A stretch of DNA of 64,000 bases from Mortierella alpina (lineage: Eukaryota; Mortierellomycota; Mortierellomycetes; Mortierellales; Mortierellaceae). The translations under genes were made by a program, and so were the position numbers. The DNA lies in the NCBI GenBank assembly GCA_029449245.1, contig JANATF010000013.1:868001-932000 (forward strand), written 5' to 3'. Numbering within the stretch: position 1 is the first letter of the stretch; each line of letters begins with the position of its first letter. Positions 1-9,308 of the stretch are shown piece by piece. The notes beneath the pieces are model-generated. The model searched no databases and was not told where the DNA came from. It was given only the letters and a program-made list of their open reading frames with translations.

Positions 1-176
1 GACTATATATACTAAACACTGAGCCCAGCGCGTAATGCCGCTTTGACCCATAGTCACCGGTCAGGACATAATTCAAGGCATTCAGTAAAAAGGGGGCGCA
101 TGTCGATAAGGCATTAAAAGGCGAAATAAGGCTTGACCTAGGATACTACGCTTATCCTAGGGCCGAGTACGCGACA
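1..176 (-). repeat. Family-1 LTR, partial (A0)
   Basis: These bases match the last 176 bases of the 328-bp LTR at 2987-3314, including the terminal CGACA, with no difference that I can see. The LTR is cut by the window edge. In this orientation it is the 5' LTR of a minus-strand family-1 element (or a solo LTR) whose remainder lies to the left. It interrupts the pol frame of element B, whose coding sequence resumes at 177. The flank 177-181 (CAAGG) should be one copy of its target-site duplication. Confidence 0.9.
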
Positions 177-1877
177 CAAGGGATCAGTACTGGAGTCGAG
201 CTTTGCAGCGAGTACGGCCAAGGGCGTTGTGTCGTCTGTCGATTCGACCGCGAGTTCGGTGTTGGAACTGGGTGTGGCCATTAGAATGAAAACGTCCTTG
301 ATATTGCCTGCTTCCTCTTCAGCCAGTAGCTCCTGCAGTGTGGCTGTTTCCATTTTCTCCTGTGCCAGGCTTTGTGTTGCAGCGAGGAAAGCATCGTGGT
401 AGTCATCATCGGAGTCTGAGTCTAACTCCTCGTCAGAGGTGGTGTTGCTGTCTGACGATGCGGTGTCTGGGTCCTGGTTGCTGTCTGAGTCTGTATCGTC
501 TTGAATGAGGCCACGATAACCATTCTTGACATCTGGGAGCACTGCAGGCGTATTCTCTTCTTCTTGGACCAAGACCGGAGACTGACCACGACCACCATCG
601 ATTTCGATTGTTTTGCCACCAATTTTGATCTGGTACAAACCGCTGTTCCAGTAGGTGATGCACTGAGTCATCTCGAGGAATCCTCTTCCCAAGAGTAATT
701 CACAGGGAGCGTTCTTGATGATGAGGCATCCTATGATGACTGTCTGACCGGCAATGTCCAACGGGATAAGACTGGCTTCGCCAACAGCCGACAATAAACC
801 TCCAAGTGACCGAATGGTGATCTTCGATATGTTGGAAATAGTGGTAATATTGGCTCTCTCTAGGAACTCAGGGCTGCAGACGTTGACACAGGCTCCTCCA
901 TCCAAGTATGGCTTGATTGGATGACCGTTCACGGTGGCTAGGAAGTGATGCGTTGTGTTCCTTGCGATGTCTGTTCGTGCCAAGAACGCGCATATTTCGG
1001 CGTTTTGGCTATCGACGCCGAGGCCTGGATACTTGGCGAGGAGGACGTCCTGTTCGCGAGATGGAAGTGTCTTTAATGAGTCTCCTAGCACTCGTCTCAA
1101 AGCCGGTGACAAGGCAAGCAGCTGGGACAGACTAAGGCCGGTGACTTCCACGTCCCTGGTAAACTGGAGGATGTTGAAGGGCTTATCCTTCCATGCCAGA
1201 CGGATGGGTCGAGGTAGTAGGCTTGCGATCTTGGTGAGTTCATCGGCATCAGTCTTGCTGCTTTTTATGGCTTTTGTGAGCTTGTCCTTCAGCTTGGTTT
1301 TGATTTTGTCCTTCGTGGAGACTTTCTTGTTAGGTTTGGCTTTTCCGGCGTCCTTTTCCTTCGGCTGGGTTTTGGGTTTGTTGAGCTTTCGCAGCTGTAT
1401 TTCTCTTGCAGCTTGTATCTCATCCAGTCTCTTGATTTGTTCCGAGATCTTCTTTTCTCGATCCAAGGCCTTCAACATGGGTCGTTGGTGTTCGTCTGGT
1501 CGATTCAGAGGTCGTTGCTGCGGTCTGGGAGGGATCGCAACATGATCCAGCTTTTCCGTTATGTTGCGCTCTGAGGGGCCACTCGTAGGTGCTTGAGTGA
1601 TATCGGTGTCCATGTTGTGCTCTCGTGCCACGGAATCAATCTGTGGACCTAAAGCAGGGATGGTCGTGTTTGTCGGGGCGTTGTTTTCTGGTTTTTGGTA
1701 TGGTGTCTGGCCGACCGGCTTCATCCTTCCTCGGACAGCGGCCAGAACGTGTGGAGGTCCTTTTCCCTTGGGGTGAGTGTCAGGACCGAGATGTCTCACC
1801 CCGTTTAAAAATCCTGCTCTTCCATGGCCGACAATTCTTCCGAGTAAGATTCCATATCGACTCTGCTCAGATAGCAA
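138..1877 (-). pseudogene. pol: Element B pol, N-terminal part
   Basis: This is the N-terminal part of a Ty3/gypsy Pol. It is highly similar to the start of F pol (30675 onward): a lysine-rich linker, then a retropepsin-like domain with the active-site motif LDGGA, then an acidic serine/aspartate stretch. Real B sequence ends at 177; the last codons (138-176) are read from LTR A0, which cuts the gene before the reverse transcriptase. The frame overlaps the end of B gag (stop at 1805) in the -1 register, so Pol is presumably made by frameshifting near the gag stop. The displayed start at 1877 lies within gag and need not be a real initiator. The remainder of pol should lie left of the window, beyond A0. 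Confidence 0.85.
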
Positions 1878-2986
1878 GCAAAGTCCTGGGCTTGTTGCTC
1901 ATCCTTGTATTCGACGGCCTGATGCCACTTCTGAGCCATGAGTGTTCTGGGCCGTTTAGGGAGTGGGCATTTTGAAGAATAATGTCCGCTCTCATCACAG
2001 TTGAAACACTTGACGTTACTCATGTCTCGAGGTGGGCGTGAGGCCAAGGGAGCTCCTGGAGTACGTGCGTTCTGAGATTTTTGCTGTGCGGACAGAAGGA
2101 GTGTGAGAGTCCCAAGTTTGTCGGTGACCACTTTCAAGTTGTCCTGCATTGATTCCCATTGGCCAGCATCCTTTGAAGACTTGAAACGATCCTTGGTCTT
2201 CTCAATGATGTCGTCCTCCGCTGCCGAATCGGCGTCACTGGCGTCCGAGATCTCGCTATCAGGTTCCGGGGCGTTTTTGGACGACTTCCGGGCAAGCTCG
2301 ACCTCATTGTAGCGAGAGCCTATCTCTTTCATGTGCCTCATGGCGGCCTCCCAATTGCCTTGGCGAACTGCAATGTAACCGTGATTCCTGTCGTACAGTC
2401 CACCAGCGTAGCTTGAGAGCAGCGATCTCTCATCCGGTGTTCTACGCGCACGTGCACAAGCTGCTCTATGAAGGTCGACTCTAGCCTTGAATCGCACATT
2501 ATACTGGACGATTCGCTCATTTGCTGTCTGGGGCACCTCCTGCAAGAATTCGATCTTGATTCGTCGTCTGGCTTCATCGAGATCCATAAAGGTATCGGAT
2601 AAGTCTTCCATCAAGTCCTGGTAGGTAGTATCCGGCTCACGGATGCGATTGCGGCACCACTCGCTGGCTTCTGTATGTTTGGCTACCGCAAACATGACAA
2701 GACGTATGACTCCGGCACGTATGACGTCGTCATTGGTGTTGGGGTCACACACCCTCGCCCTAAACCAATTATCAAATCCGCGGATCCAGTCGTCCGCGTA
2801 TTTTCCTTTCTTACGACTTAGGACAAAGGCGGGGCCATCGTATGACTTTAGGCGCTCGAGAGTCCTGCGGTGCACGTCGATGTTCTCGTCGAAACCACTT
2901 CCTTGTCGTGTGTTGTAGGGAGCAGGATTTTCTTGCCTGCGACTAGGTCTAGGAGGTCTAACCGACGTTCTGTTGTTGTGGACCTC
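1805..2986 (-). pseudogene. gag: Element B gag, C-terminal part
   Basis: This is the C-terminal two thirds of a Gag protein resembling F Gag: the capsid-like region with the shared motif RRTLERLKSYDGP, an acidic linker, and a CX2CX4HX4C zinc knuckle (CFNCDESGHYSSKC) near the end. Codons upstream of 2986 in the open frame come from the LTR of element A. The true N-terminal part is at 8594-9216. The frame continues exactly across the insertion once one copy of the ACCTC duplication is removed, so gag was intact when A inserted. The stop lies within a GATTTTTAA context shared with F gag. Confidence 0.9.
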
Positions 2987-3314
2987 TGTCGTGAATCTAG
3001 GCAGGGCAAGGACAGGATGACCTTTCACAAGGGCAGGAGGGAAGGGACAAGGGAAGTGGCAAGACAGGAGGGTTCAGGGTATGATCAAGGATGTATTCAA
3101 GTTACTAGGTAAAGAGCAACTGTACAGAGGGAACTACAGACTATATATACTAAACACTGAGCCCAGCGCGTAATGCCGCTTTGACCCATAGTCACCGGTC
3201 AGGACATAATTCAAGGCATTCAGTAAAAAGGGGGCGCATGTCGATAAGGCATTAAAAGGCGAAATAAGGCTTGACCTAGGATACTACGCTTATCCTAGGG
3301 CCGAGTACGCGACA
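2987..3314 (-). repeat. Element A 3' LTR (type 1a)
   Basis: 328 bp, TGTCG...CGACA. On the minus strand it starts at 3314, directly after the polypurine tract. The TATA-like stretch (3142-3149) and the 25-bp inverted repeat near the U3 end match those in the 5' LTR copy. Confidence 0.95.
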
Positions 3315-3324
3315 ACCCCCCCAT

Positions 3325-6300
3325 TTAGGGCTGAGCTCCGCGAAGCGTAGGGCCGGGTTTGTGAGGGTGAGCATGATGAAACTGCTTGATGAGTCTCGGG
3401 GCGCCTTGAACCAACTCAGCAGGCTCCCAAGTGCGAGCAGATATGGGGTAGCCTTTCCAGTGGACATGGTAGAGGAGTCTGCCACGGGCCACTTTGGAGT
3501 CTAGGATGGCTTCGACTTCGAACTCCTCTTCTCCAGCAACGACGAGTGGAGGTAGAGGTTTAGGTGTCCGACCCGGGATCGTATCTTGGCGGAAACGCTC
3601 GAGGAGGCCGACGTGGAAGATCGGGTGGATCTTCATGGTACTTGGGAGATCCAGGCGGTATGAGCGAGTTCCAACCTTCTCGAGTATTTGAAAAGGGCCA
3701 ACTCGTTTGTAGTCAAGTTTCTTGGCTGCCCGCTCGGTACGGAGATTTCGGGCGTCTAACCAGACTTTGTCGCCAACACTGAAATCAGGCTGAGCTATTG
3801 TTTTGGTATCAAAATGTCGGGCGTGTCTTTCATTCGCAGACTGGATGTTGAACTTCATCTCAGAATGAATGTCTAGAAGAGCCTTGATGTGGTCAGGGCA
3901 AGGGATGTTGTCCTTAGTCACCCGGGGTACGGTAACTGAGAACTTGGGGTGGAAACCAAAGTTAGCGAAGAAAGGAGTTGTCTTCGTGGACGAGTGTTCC
4001 GTGTTGTTGTAAGTGAACTCGGCGAGCGGGAGTAAAGTGCTCCAGTTTGACTGTTGATAGTCGATATAACAGCGTAGGTACTGCTCGAGAATCGAGTTGA
4101 CTCTCTCAGTCTGGCCGTCAGTCCTAGGATGGAATGCAGTAGAGAGGTTCTGCTCGATCTGGAGAGCCTTGAAGACTGTCTTAGTGAACTTAGAAGTGAA
4201 GGTGACGCCTCTATCGGAGACGACATCGTCTGGAAGACCGTGGGCGGCGAAGACTTTTTCCAAGAAGAGCTGCACGGTACCCTCCGCGTCCACGGTATCT
4301 GTGGTAGGGGCAAAGTGAGCCATCTTCGTGAATCGATCGACGAAGACACATATCGCGGTGTAGCCCTTGGAGGCGGGCAGTTGAGTGATAAAGTCTACGG
4401 AGATCGAGGACCAGGGCCGATCAGGGATCGGCAAGGATTGCAGGAGGCCATACGGCTTGTGATTGCTTGACTTGCTACGTTGGCAAATATCGCATCCACC
4501 GACGTAATTCTTGATATATTGTCGCATGCTGGGCCAAAAGAACGTGCGAGAGACAAGATCAAATGTTTTAGTAATACCAAAGTGCCCCGCAGTGGGAGAA
4601 TCGTGGCATTCTTCAAGGATCATTTTCTTGAGATCCGGGTCGTCGGGGACACAGACCAGGCCGTCATGTAGTAGAAGGCCGTCCTGGACAGAGTAGAGGC
4701 CGTCGGGGTCTGGCGTCTCAAGGTTCTCAGCAAGGATCGCGCTGAATGTAGGGTCGTTAGGAAGTGAATGCGTAATTAATTCTTGAATGGCTGACTTCTC
4801 TGGGAGCAGCGGCAGGGCTTGTAGGGCATTCAAAAATTGAATTGGTGGCAGGAGGGTTAAGGCGGTCTTGCTTAGTGCAGCCGCACTCCCCTCCTCAGGT
4901 TTGTCTCTCCGAGACAAAGAGTCAGCCGCAGCGTTCTGCGAGCCAGGGCGGTATTTGATGACAAAATTATAGTCCGATAGGACTTCAGACCAGCGGACCT
5001 GGCGACGGCTAAGGTTGCGGGTGGTTGTAAAATATTCCAGATTGCGGTGGTCAGTAAGGACGACTGTGGTAGAGGCTGAGAACTCAAGGTAGTGTCGCCA
5101 GTGCTTGAAGGCGCACACAATGGCTAACAGTTCTTTGTCATAGATCTGGTAATTCATTTCCGCAGGCAGGAGTTTTCTGGAGTAGAAGGCAACAGGGTGG
5201 AGGTGGTCATCGTCATCATATTGGCTGCAAACTCCTCCGAGGGCGTAGTCGGAGGCATCGACTTCGATGACACACGCTTTTGTGTGATCAAAGTGACGGA
5301 GGATCGGGCCAGACATCAAACGAGCTTTGAGTTCTTCAAAAGCGTCTTGCGCGGCTCTTGACCAAATGAACTTGGCATTCTTCTTGAGCAGAGTGGTGAG
5401 AGGGGTGGCTACTTTGGAGTAGTTCTTGACGAAGCGGCGGTAGAAGTTAGCGAGTCCGAGGAACACCTGAATGTCAAAAGCTGATTTAGGGGTAGCCCAT
5501 TCTTGAATGGCGGCCACCTTGGCAGGATCCATCGAGATGCCGTTAACACCAATGATGAATCCCAGGAACGAGACCTCTTGCTTATCGAACGCACATTTCT
5601 CGAGTTTCAGACAGATGCCCGCAGCTTCTAATTTCTTGAGGACCTTTTTGACTTGTGCGGTGTGCTCGTCAAGTGATTCGGAATATATGAGAATATCGTC
5701 AAGGTAGACAACAACAAAATCATCCAAGTAGTCGCGCAGGACGTCGTTCACGAACGCTTGGAAGGTTCCTGGGGCATTCATGAGCCCGAATGGCATGACT
5801 TGATACTCAAAGTGACCGTAACGACAGCGAAACGCGGTTTTCCACTCGTCGCCTTTCGCTATTCGGAGAAGGTTGTAGGCACCACGCATGTCCAATTTGG
5901 TAAAATACTTGGCTTTTCCTAACTGGTCAAACGTTTCGGAGATCAGTGGTAAAGGGCATCGATTGGGAGTTGTGATTTTGTTAAGTCCCCGGTAATCGAC
6001 ACAAAGGCGAAGGGAACCGTCTTTTTTCTTGACAAAGAGAATGGGCGCTCCGGCTGGGGATTCCGAGCGGCGAATGAAACCTTTAGCCAGGTTTTCTTTG
6101 AGATATTCGTGTAGGGCCTTGAGCTCCGTCTGCGAGAGATTGTAGACAGGCCCAAAAGGTACGTTGGCGCCTTCTGCAATGGGAATACTATGGTCGTAGG
6201 GTCGGTGTGGCGGGAGTTTGTCCGCCTGAGTCTTGGAGAACACTTGAGAGTATTCAGCGTATTTTTCAGGGAGCTGGATTGTTGGTTCATCATCACTAAG

Positions 6301-6870
6301 AGTCGCGGTAGACAATTCTTCGACTTGAGAGATGTCCATCATGTAGCCTACACCCTGTCCCTGCTTGAGCAATTGACAGAAATTGGCGTTGCTGACCAGG
6401 GCAATATCCATGGAAGTTGGGTTTCTGACAGGGACAGGCACAGGTGGGTAAATGATAGTAATTGGTGCAGGTTTGAGAACTAGAGGAGGGGAAGCAGAGC
6501 GTGTTTGACTGGCGAAGGGCAGGATAGAAGTAGGTAGTGTGGATCGAGCAAGATGTGACAAGGCAGAGAAGTTGTGATTTTGAGTGCAGGCGAGAGTCAC
6601 TGTTCTCTGATCCCAGTTGATGGAGGGGCTGTGCTTTTTTAGCCAGTCCATTCCAAGGATCACAGAATAGTTACCGAGCGTGATGAGTTGAAAGGAATGT
6701 ACTTCAAAATGTTCTGGGCTGGATTGCATGACAAGACGAGTGGAGTGGTGGGAAGAGTGGATGGTACCATTGGCGAGGGCAATGTTGAGTTGTTGATCGA
6801 CAATGGGTAGGTGATGTACTTTGGCGAGGTTCTGATGAATGAAGGAAATTGTAGCCCCAGAATCAATCAT
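3325..6870 (-). CDS. pol: Pol polyprotein of element A (PR-RT-RH-IN-chromodomain)
   Basis: 1181 residues from the first ATG. Domains in order: aspartic protease (active site D-S-G at residues 3-5), reverse transcriptase (catalytic Asp about 327 and YLDD at 389-392), RNase H (Asp 538, Glu 580, Asp 607), integrase zinc domain (His 756, His 763, Cys 793, Cys 796), integrase core with DD35E spacing (Asp 826, Asp 886, Glu 922), and a C-terminal chromodomain (about 1115-1170, with HWKGY and TWEP). All key residues are present. The frame stays open upstream of this ATG past the gag stop at 7002, in the -1 register, so Pol is probably made by a -1 frameshift and cut by its own protease; the annotated start falls only two codons before the protease active site. 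The product would copy element RNA into DNA and integrate it, with the chromodomain guiding target choice in chromatin. Confidence 0.95.
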   Translation of the reverse strand: MIDSGATISFIHQNLAKVHHLPIVDQQLNIALANGTIHSSHHSTRLVMQSSPEHFEVHSFQLITLGNYSVILGMDWLKKHSPSINWDQRTVTLACTQNHNFSALSHLARSTLPTSILPFASQTRSASPPLVLKPAPITIIYPPVPVPVRNPTSMDIALVSNANFCQLLKQGQGVGYMMDISQVEELSTATLSDDEPTIQLPEKYAEYSQVFSKTQADKLPPHRPYDHSIPIAEGANVPFGPVYNLSQTELKALHEYLKENLAKGFIRRSESPAGAPILFVKKKDGSLRLCVDYRGLNKITTPNRCPLPLISETFDQLGKAKYFTKLDMRGAYNLLRIAKGDEWKTAFRCRYGHFEYQVMPFGLMNAPGTFQAFVNDVLRDYLDDFVVVYLDDILIYSESLDEHTAQVKKVLKKLEAAGICLKLEKCAFDKQEVSFLGFIIGVNGISMDPAKVAAIQEWATPKSAFDIQVFLGLANFYRRFVKNYSKVATPLTTLLKKNAKFIWSRAAQDAFEELKARLMSGPILRHFDHTKACVIEVDASDYALGGVCSQYDDDDHLHPVAFYSRKLLPAEMNYQIYDKELLAIVCAFKHWRHYLEFSASTTVVLTDHRNLEYFTTTRNLSRRQVRWSEVLSDYNFVIKYRPGSQNAAADSLSRRDKPEEGSAAALSKTALTLLPPIQFLNALQALPLLPEKSAIQELITHSLPNDPTFSAILAENLETPDPDGLYSVQDGLLLHDGLVCVPDDPDLKKMILEECHDSPTAGHFGITKTFDLVSRTFFWPSMRQYIKNYVGGCDICQRSKSSNHKPYGLLQSLPIPDRPWSSISVDFITQLPASKGYTAICVFVDRFTKMAHFAPTTDTVDAEGTVQLFLEKVFAAHGLPDDVVSDRGVTFTSKFTKTVFKALQIEQNLSTAFHPRTDGQTERVNSILEQYLRCYIDYQQSNWSTLLPLAEFTYNNTEHSSTKTTPFFANFGFHPKFSVTVPRVTKDNIPCPDHIKALLDIHSEMKFNIQSANERHARHFDTKTIAQPDFSVGDKVWLDARNLRTERAAKKLDYKRVGPFQILEKVGTRSYRLDLPSTMKIHPIFHVGLLERFRQDTIPGRTPKPLPPLVVAGEEEFEVEAILDSKVARGRLLYHVHWKGYPISARTWEPAELVQGAPRLIKQFHHAHPHKPGPTLRGAQP

Positions 6871-7001
6871 GGCATTGACGGGGAGGGAGGACCCCTGGAA
6901 ATACAGAGTGACAGGAATGGTGATGGGAGCGGAGTCGTGGATAGGGTCGTGAACAGGAGAAACATTGAAAAGTTGGCCTAGATGGGCTTCTCCACTCTTT
7001 A

Positions 7002-8216
7002 CTAGGCGTCGTCGTTTCCCAAATCGAACACGAAGGGGCTAGTGTTGGCAGTGGTGGCACTAGAGAGAGTGTGTTGAGCCTTGTTACCGAGTCTGGTGTT
7101 CGCGGGTTTGGTGGGACACTCCTTAACCCAGTGTCCCTCCAAACCACAGTAGCTACAGAGATCGTTATCTCTGCGTCGCTGTTTTTCTTCGGCGCTCACA
7201 GGGCGGTGCTGGGCTTGGCTGAGGTCCATGGCCATGGACGGGGCGGCAACGGACGCGGCGGGAGCGAATGGTCGCGGGACGGAAACAGGGGTCGAGTTGC
7301 GGGCGCTATTCAAGGTTGTTGTGGAACGAACAGGTTGTCTTTGCAGAAAGTAACCATATTGGCGAGTGTCGATCTCAATAGCCAAATCAGAGAACTCATA
7401 GAACGTGCGCGGTTCCTCCTGGCGTGACATGGTTTCTTGGACCGATTCTTTGAGGCCAATCCGGTACTGGGAGATTTTGGCAGCGTCGTTCCACTCGGTA
7501 TCGGCAACCAACTGGACAAACTTATTGGTGTAGTCCAACGCCGAGCCTTTTTGCTTCAAGGCGCGGAGTTGAGACTCGGCCACGATGTGGGCGTTGGTGA
7601 CGCCGAAATTCTTGGTCATGACCGACCAAAACTTATCAAGGCTGCTAATGATCGCGGGTCTTACTTCGTCATCCAGCTTAAAAGCAGGGATGTGCTTTTC
7701 CATATACTTATAGGCCGCGGTGTCCCCCAGACGGGAGATGATGAACATGATTTTAGAGGCATCCGTTGGATGCTGCGAGCTCTGAGCCAAGAAGTACAGC
7801 TCCAGCTGAGACTGGAAAGTTTTCCAGTCTTCTCTTTTACCAGTGAACTTCTCGGGGGAGTCGATCTTGGGCTTGGCCACCGACTGAGTCTTGGTGGCTT
7901 CGGCAAGGGTCTTGAGGCCCCGGAGCATATCTTTCTGGAAGGTATTGTTCTCGTTGATGGCATTCAGAGCAATGATCTGTCCTTCGATCGTTTTGAATCT
8001 TGGTTCGACCATTTTGATGAGATCCTCGACGAAACTATGGTTGGTCTGTAAGAACTTGAGGAGGGGTCCGTACGCGGTGAGCTGGCTTTCGAGCGACTGA
8101 ACGCGGTTTTTGAGATCCGCTACGACCGGGCTGGCTTGCTCGAGGAGAGTGTCCTCGATGGTTTTGACACGAGTTTGGAGGGCTTCAAAATTCTGGTTGG
8201 CGGTTTCGAGACTCAT
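7002..8216 (-). CDS. gag: Gag capsid protein of element A
   Basis: 404 residues. The N-terminal region (about 1-70) looks like a coiled coil. A retrotransposon-Gag-like capsid region follows (about 130-300, with KREDWKTFQSQLELYF and related motifs), then a proline/alanine-rich linker, and one CX2CX4HX4C zinc knuckle (CSYCGLEGHWVKEC) near residue 360. It would form the cytoplasmic virus-like particle and package the RNA. The start codon is 49 bp downstream of the LTR edge, leaving a very short leader. It is almost identical to gag of element M (62266-63480); at the N terminus they differ at residue 5 (Thr versus Ala). Confidence 0.94.
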   Translation of the reverse strand: MSLETANQNFEALQTRVKTIEDTLLEQASPVVADLKNRVQSLESQLTAYGPLLKFLQTNHSFVEDLIKMVEPRFKTIEGQIIALNAINENNTFQKDMLRGLKTLAEATKTQSVAKPKIDSPEKFTGKREDWKTFQSQLELYFLAQSSQHPTDASKIMFIISRLGDTAAYKYMEKHIPAFKLDDEVRPAIISSLDKFWSVMTKNFGVTNAHIVAESQLRALKQKGSALDYTNKFVQLVADTEWNDAAKISQYRIGLKESVQETMSRQEEPRTFYEFSDLAIEIDTRQYGYFLQRQPVRSTTTLNSARNSTPVSVPRPFAPAASVAAPSMAMDLSQAQHRPVSAEEKQRRRDNDLCSYCGLEGHWVKECPTKPANTRLGNKAQHTLSSATTANTSPFVFDLGNDDA

Positions 8217-8256
8217 GGCTGGGCAGGGACGTGGGTAGAAAGGTCAAAGTTGTTTG

Positions 8257-8265
8257 ACCTAGTAA
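8257..8265 (-). promoter_or_regulatory. Candidate self-priming primer-binding site, element A
   Basis: On the element strand, TTACTAGGT follows the 5' LTR with no gap. It is the exact reverse complement of ACCTAGTAA in the LTR (8381-8389), about 40 bp downstream of the TATA-like box and so near the predicted RNA 5' end. No TGG-starting tRNA-type site is present here. This is the arrangement known for Tf1-type self-priming elements. Position and complementarity are seen directly; the mechanism is inferred. Confidence 0.7.
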
Positions 8266-8420
8266 TGTCGTGAATCTAGGCAGGGCAAGGACAGGATGAC
8301 CTTTCACAAGGGCAGGAGGGAAGGGACAAGGGAAGTGGCAAGACAGGAGGGTTCAGGGTATGATCAAGGATGTATTCAAGTTACTAGGTAAAGAGCAACT
8401 GTACAGAGGGAACTACAGAC

Positions 8421-8428
8421 TATATATA
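8421..8428 (-). promoter_or_regulatory. TATA-like box in the element A 5' LTR
   Basis: TATATATA lies about 30-40 bp upstream of the point where type 1a and type 1b LTRs become identical (CTTTACCTAG, 8384-8393). This fits a core promoter with transcription starting near the R boundary. M has TATAAATA in the equivalent place (63685-63692). Confidence 0.6.
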
Positions 8429-8553
8429 CTAAACACTGAGCCCAGCGCGTAATGCCGCTTTGACCCATAGTCACCGGTCAGGACATAATTCAAGGCATTC
8501 AGTAAAAAGGGGGCGCATGTCGATAAGGCATTAAAAGGCGAAATAAGGCTTGA

Positions 8554-8578
8554 CCTAGGATACTACGCTTATCCTAGG
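8554..8578. promoter_or_regulatory. Inverted repeat near the U3 terminus of type 1a LTR
   Basis: Perfect 9-bp arms (CCTAGGATA and its complement) flank a 7-bp spacer, 15 bp inside the LTR end. The same palindrome is present in the A 3' LTR and at the window's left edge. It could be a binding site for the element's integrase or for a transcription factor; the function is not known. Confidence 0.5.
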
Positions 8579-8593
8579 GCCGAGTACGCGACA

Positions 8594-9216
8594 ACCTCCA
8601 TGATCTCATCCTCGCTGGATTCCGCAATCACAGGTCTAGGGGTCCTCATGCGTCCTGGGTCGTGGGTCTCGGTTGATTGATTCTGGTTTCCGATAGTACT
8701 ACCAATGGCGTTGCCCACAGCTCTAAGGATACGGGTCTCCATAGCGCTCATGTCGTTTCGAAGGGAATTGCATTGATCCTCGATCGCCACAGCCCATTCA
8801 GCCCGAGATTCTGGATCAGATGTGAATGCGATACCGTGATCGGTGTCAGCCGGGCCGGCAGCGAGGTTTTCCGAGATACCAAAATTTTCGGAACCGGCAT
8901 CGAAATTAGCCGGGGTACCGAATTTAGCCGAACCGGCATCGAAATTATCCGAGGTGCCGAATTTAGCCGAACCGGCATCGAGATTAGCCGAAGTCCCGAA
9001 TTTAGCCGAACCGGCATCGAATTTAGCCGAAGGACCGGATTTAGCCGAGCCGGCTTCGAAATTAGCCGAAGGGCCGGATTTAGCCGAGCCGGGGTTGGCA
9101 TGTGCAGCTGAACGGAGGGAACCGGAGCTACGGCTTGATTCGGGATTGTTTATCGGATTCGGAATGTTGGGGTTGTTGGGGTTTGAGCCGCCTCTGTTGG
9201 ATCTTGGGGCACTCAT
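8594..9216 (-). pseudogene. gag: Element B gag, N-terminal part
   Basis: This is the N-terminal part of B Gag, starting at ATG 9216. It has an Asn/Pro/Ser-rich start, six tandem 13-residue repeats, and then a segment (AEWAVAIEDQCNSLRNDM and following) that aligns with F Gag. Frame-linked sequence stops at 8594; the open frame beyond that is LTR of A. The rest of the gene is at 2986-1805. Removing A and one ACCTC copy restores continuity without a frame change. Confidence 0.88.
8854..9087 (-). repeat. Six tandem 39-bp repeats in B gag
   Basis: About six copies of a 39-bp (13-codon) unit encode variants of SAKFGTSANFDAG. The region is open on both strands, which creates spurious plus-strand frames. 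The repeat is absent from F Gag, which otherwise aligns, so it is a lineage-specific expansion of the Gag N terminus. Confidence 0.85.
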
Positions 9217-9308
9217 TTTTGTTGGGGGTGACCTCGGGTGAGGGATTTATTTTTAGCTTGTAATTGATATCCGGACGGATATTGCCCAGGTTCTCCACCA
9301 GAAAACCG

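Larger units (their letters stand above)
2987..8593 (-). mobile_element. Complete Ty3/gypsy chromovirus A (family 1)
   Basis: This is a full-length 5607-bp element. It has two 328-bp LTRs (2987-3314 and 8266-8593) that look identical by eye, a gag gene, a pol gene in the -1 frame and a polypurine tract (3315-3324, ATGGGGGGGT on the minus strand). The LTRs begin TGTCG and end CGACA. A perfect 5-bp target-site duplication, ACCTC, flanks it at 2982-2986 and 8594-8598. It sits inside the gag gene of element B. Identical LTRs and open frames indicate a recent insertion that may still be competent. Confidence 0.96.
8266..8593 (-). repeat. Element A 5' LTR (type 1a)
   Basis: 328 bp, apparently identical to the 3' copy. 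Read on the minus strand, U3 runs from 8593 to about 8394 and R-U5 from about 8393 to 8266. R-U5 is shared with element M; most of U3 is not. The inner TSD/host boundary is ACCTC at 8594-8598. Confidence 0.95.

Noticed and set aside
2987-3028. Start of B gag at 3028
   Set aside because: The codons lie in the LTR of A; the real upstream gag is at 8594-9216.
7437-8051. 204-codon plus-strand frame inside A gag, repeated in M (62701-63315)
   Set aside because: Antisense shadow of a well-supported gag; present twice only because the element is.
8217-8265. tRNA-type primer-binding site next to the A 5' LTR
   Set aside because: No TGG-starting site follows the LTR; the self-complementary nonamer explains the position better.
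8677-9241. Long plus-strand frames opposite the B gag repeats
   Set aside because: Produced by the 39-bp periodicity; the minus-strand reading aligns with F Gag.
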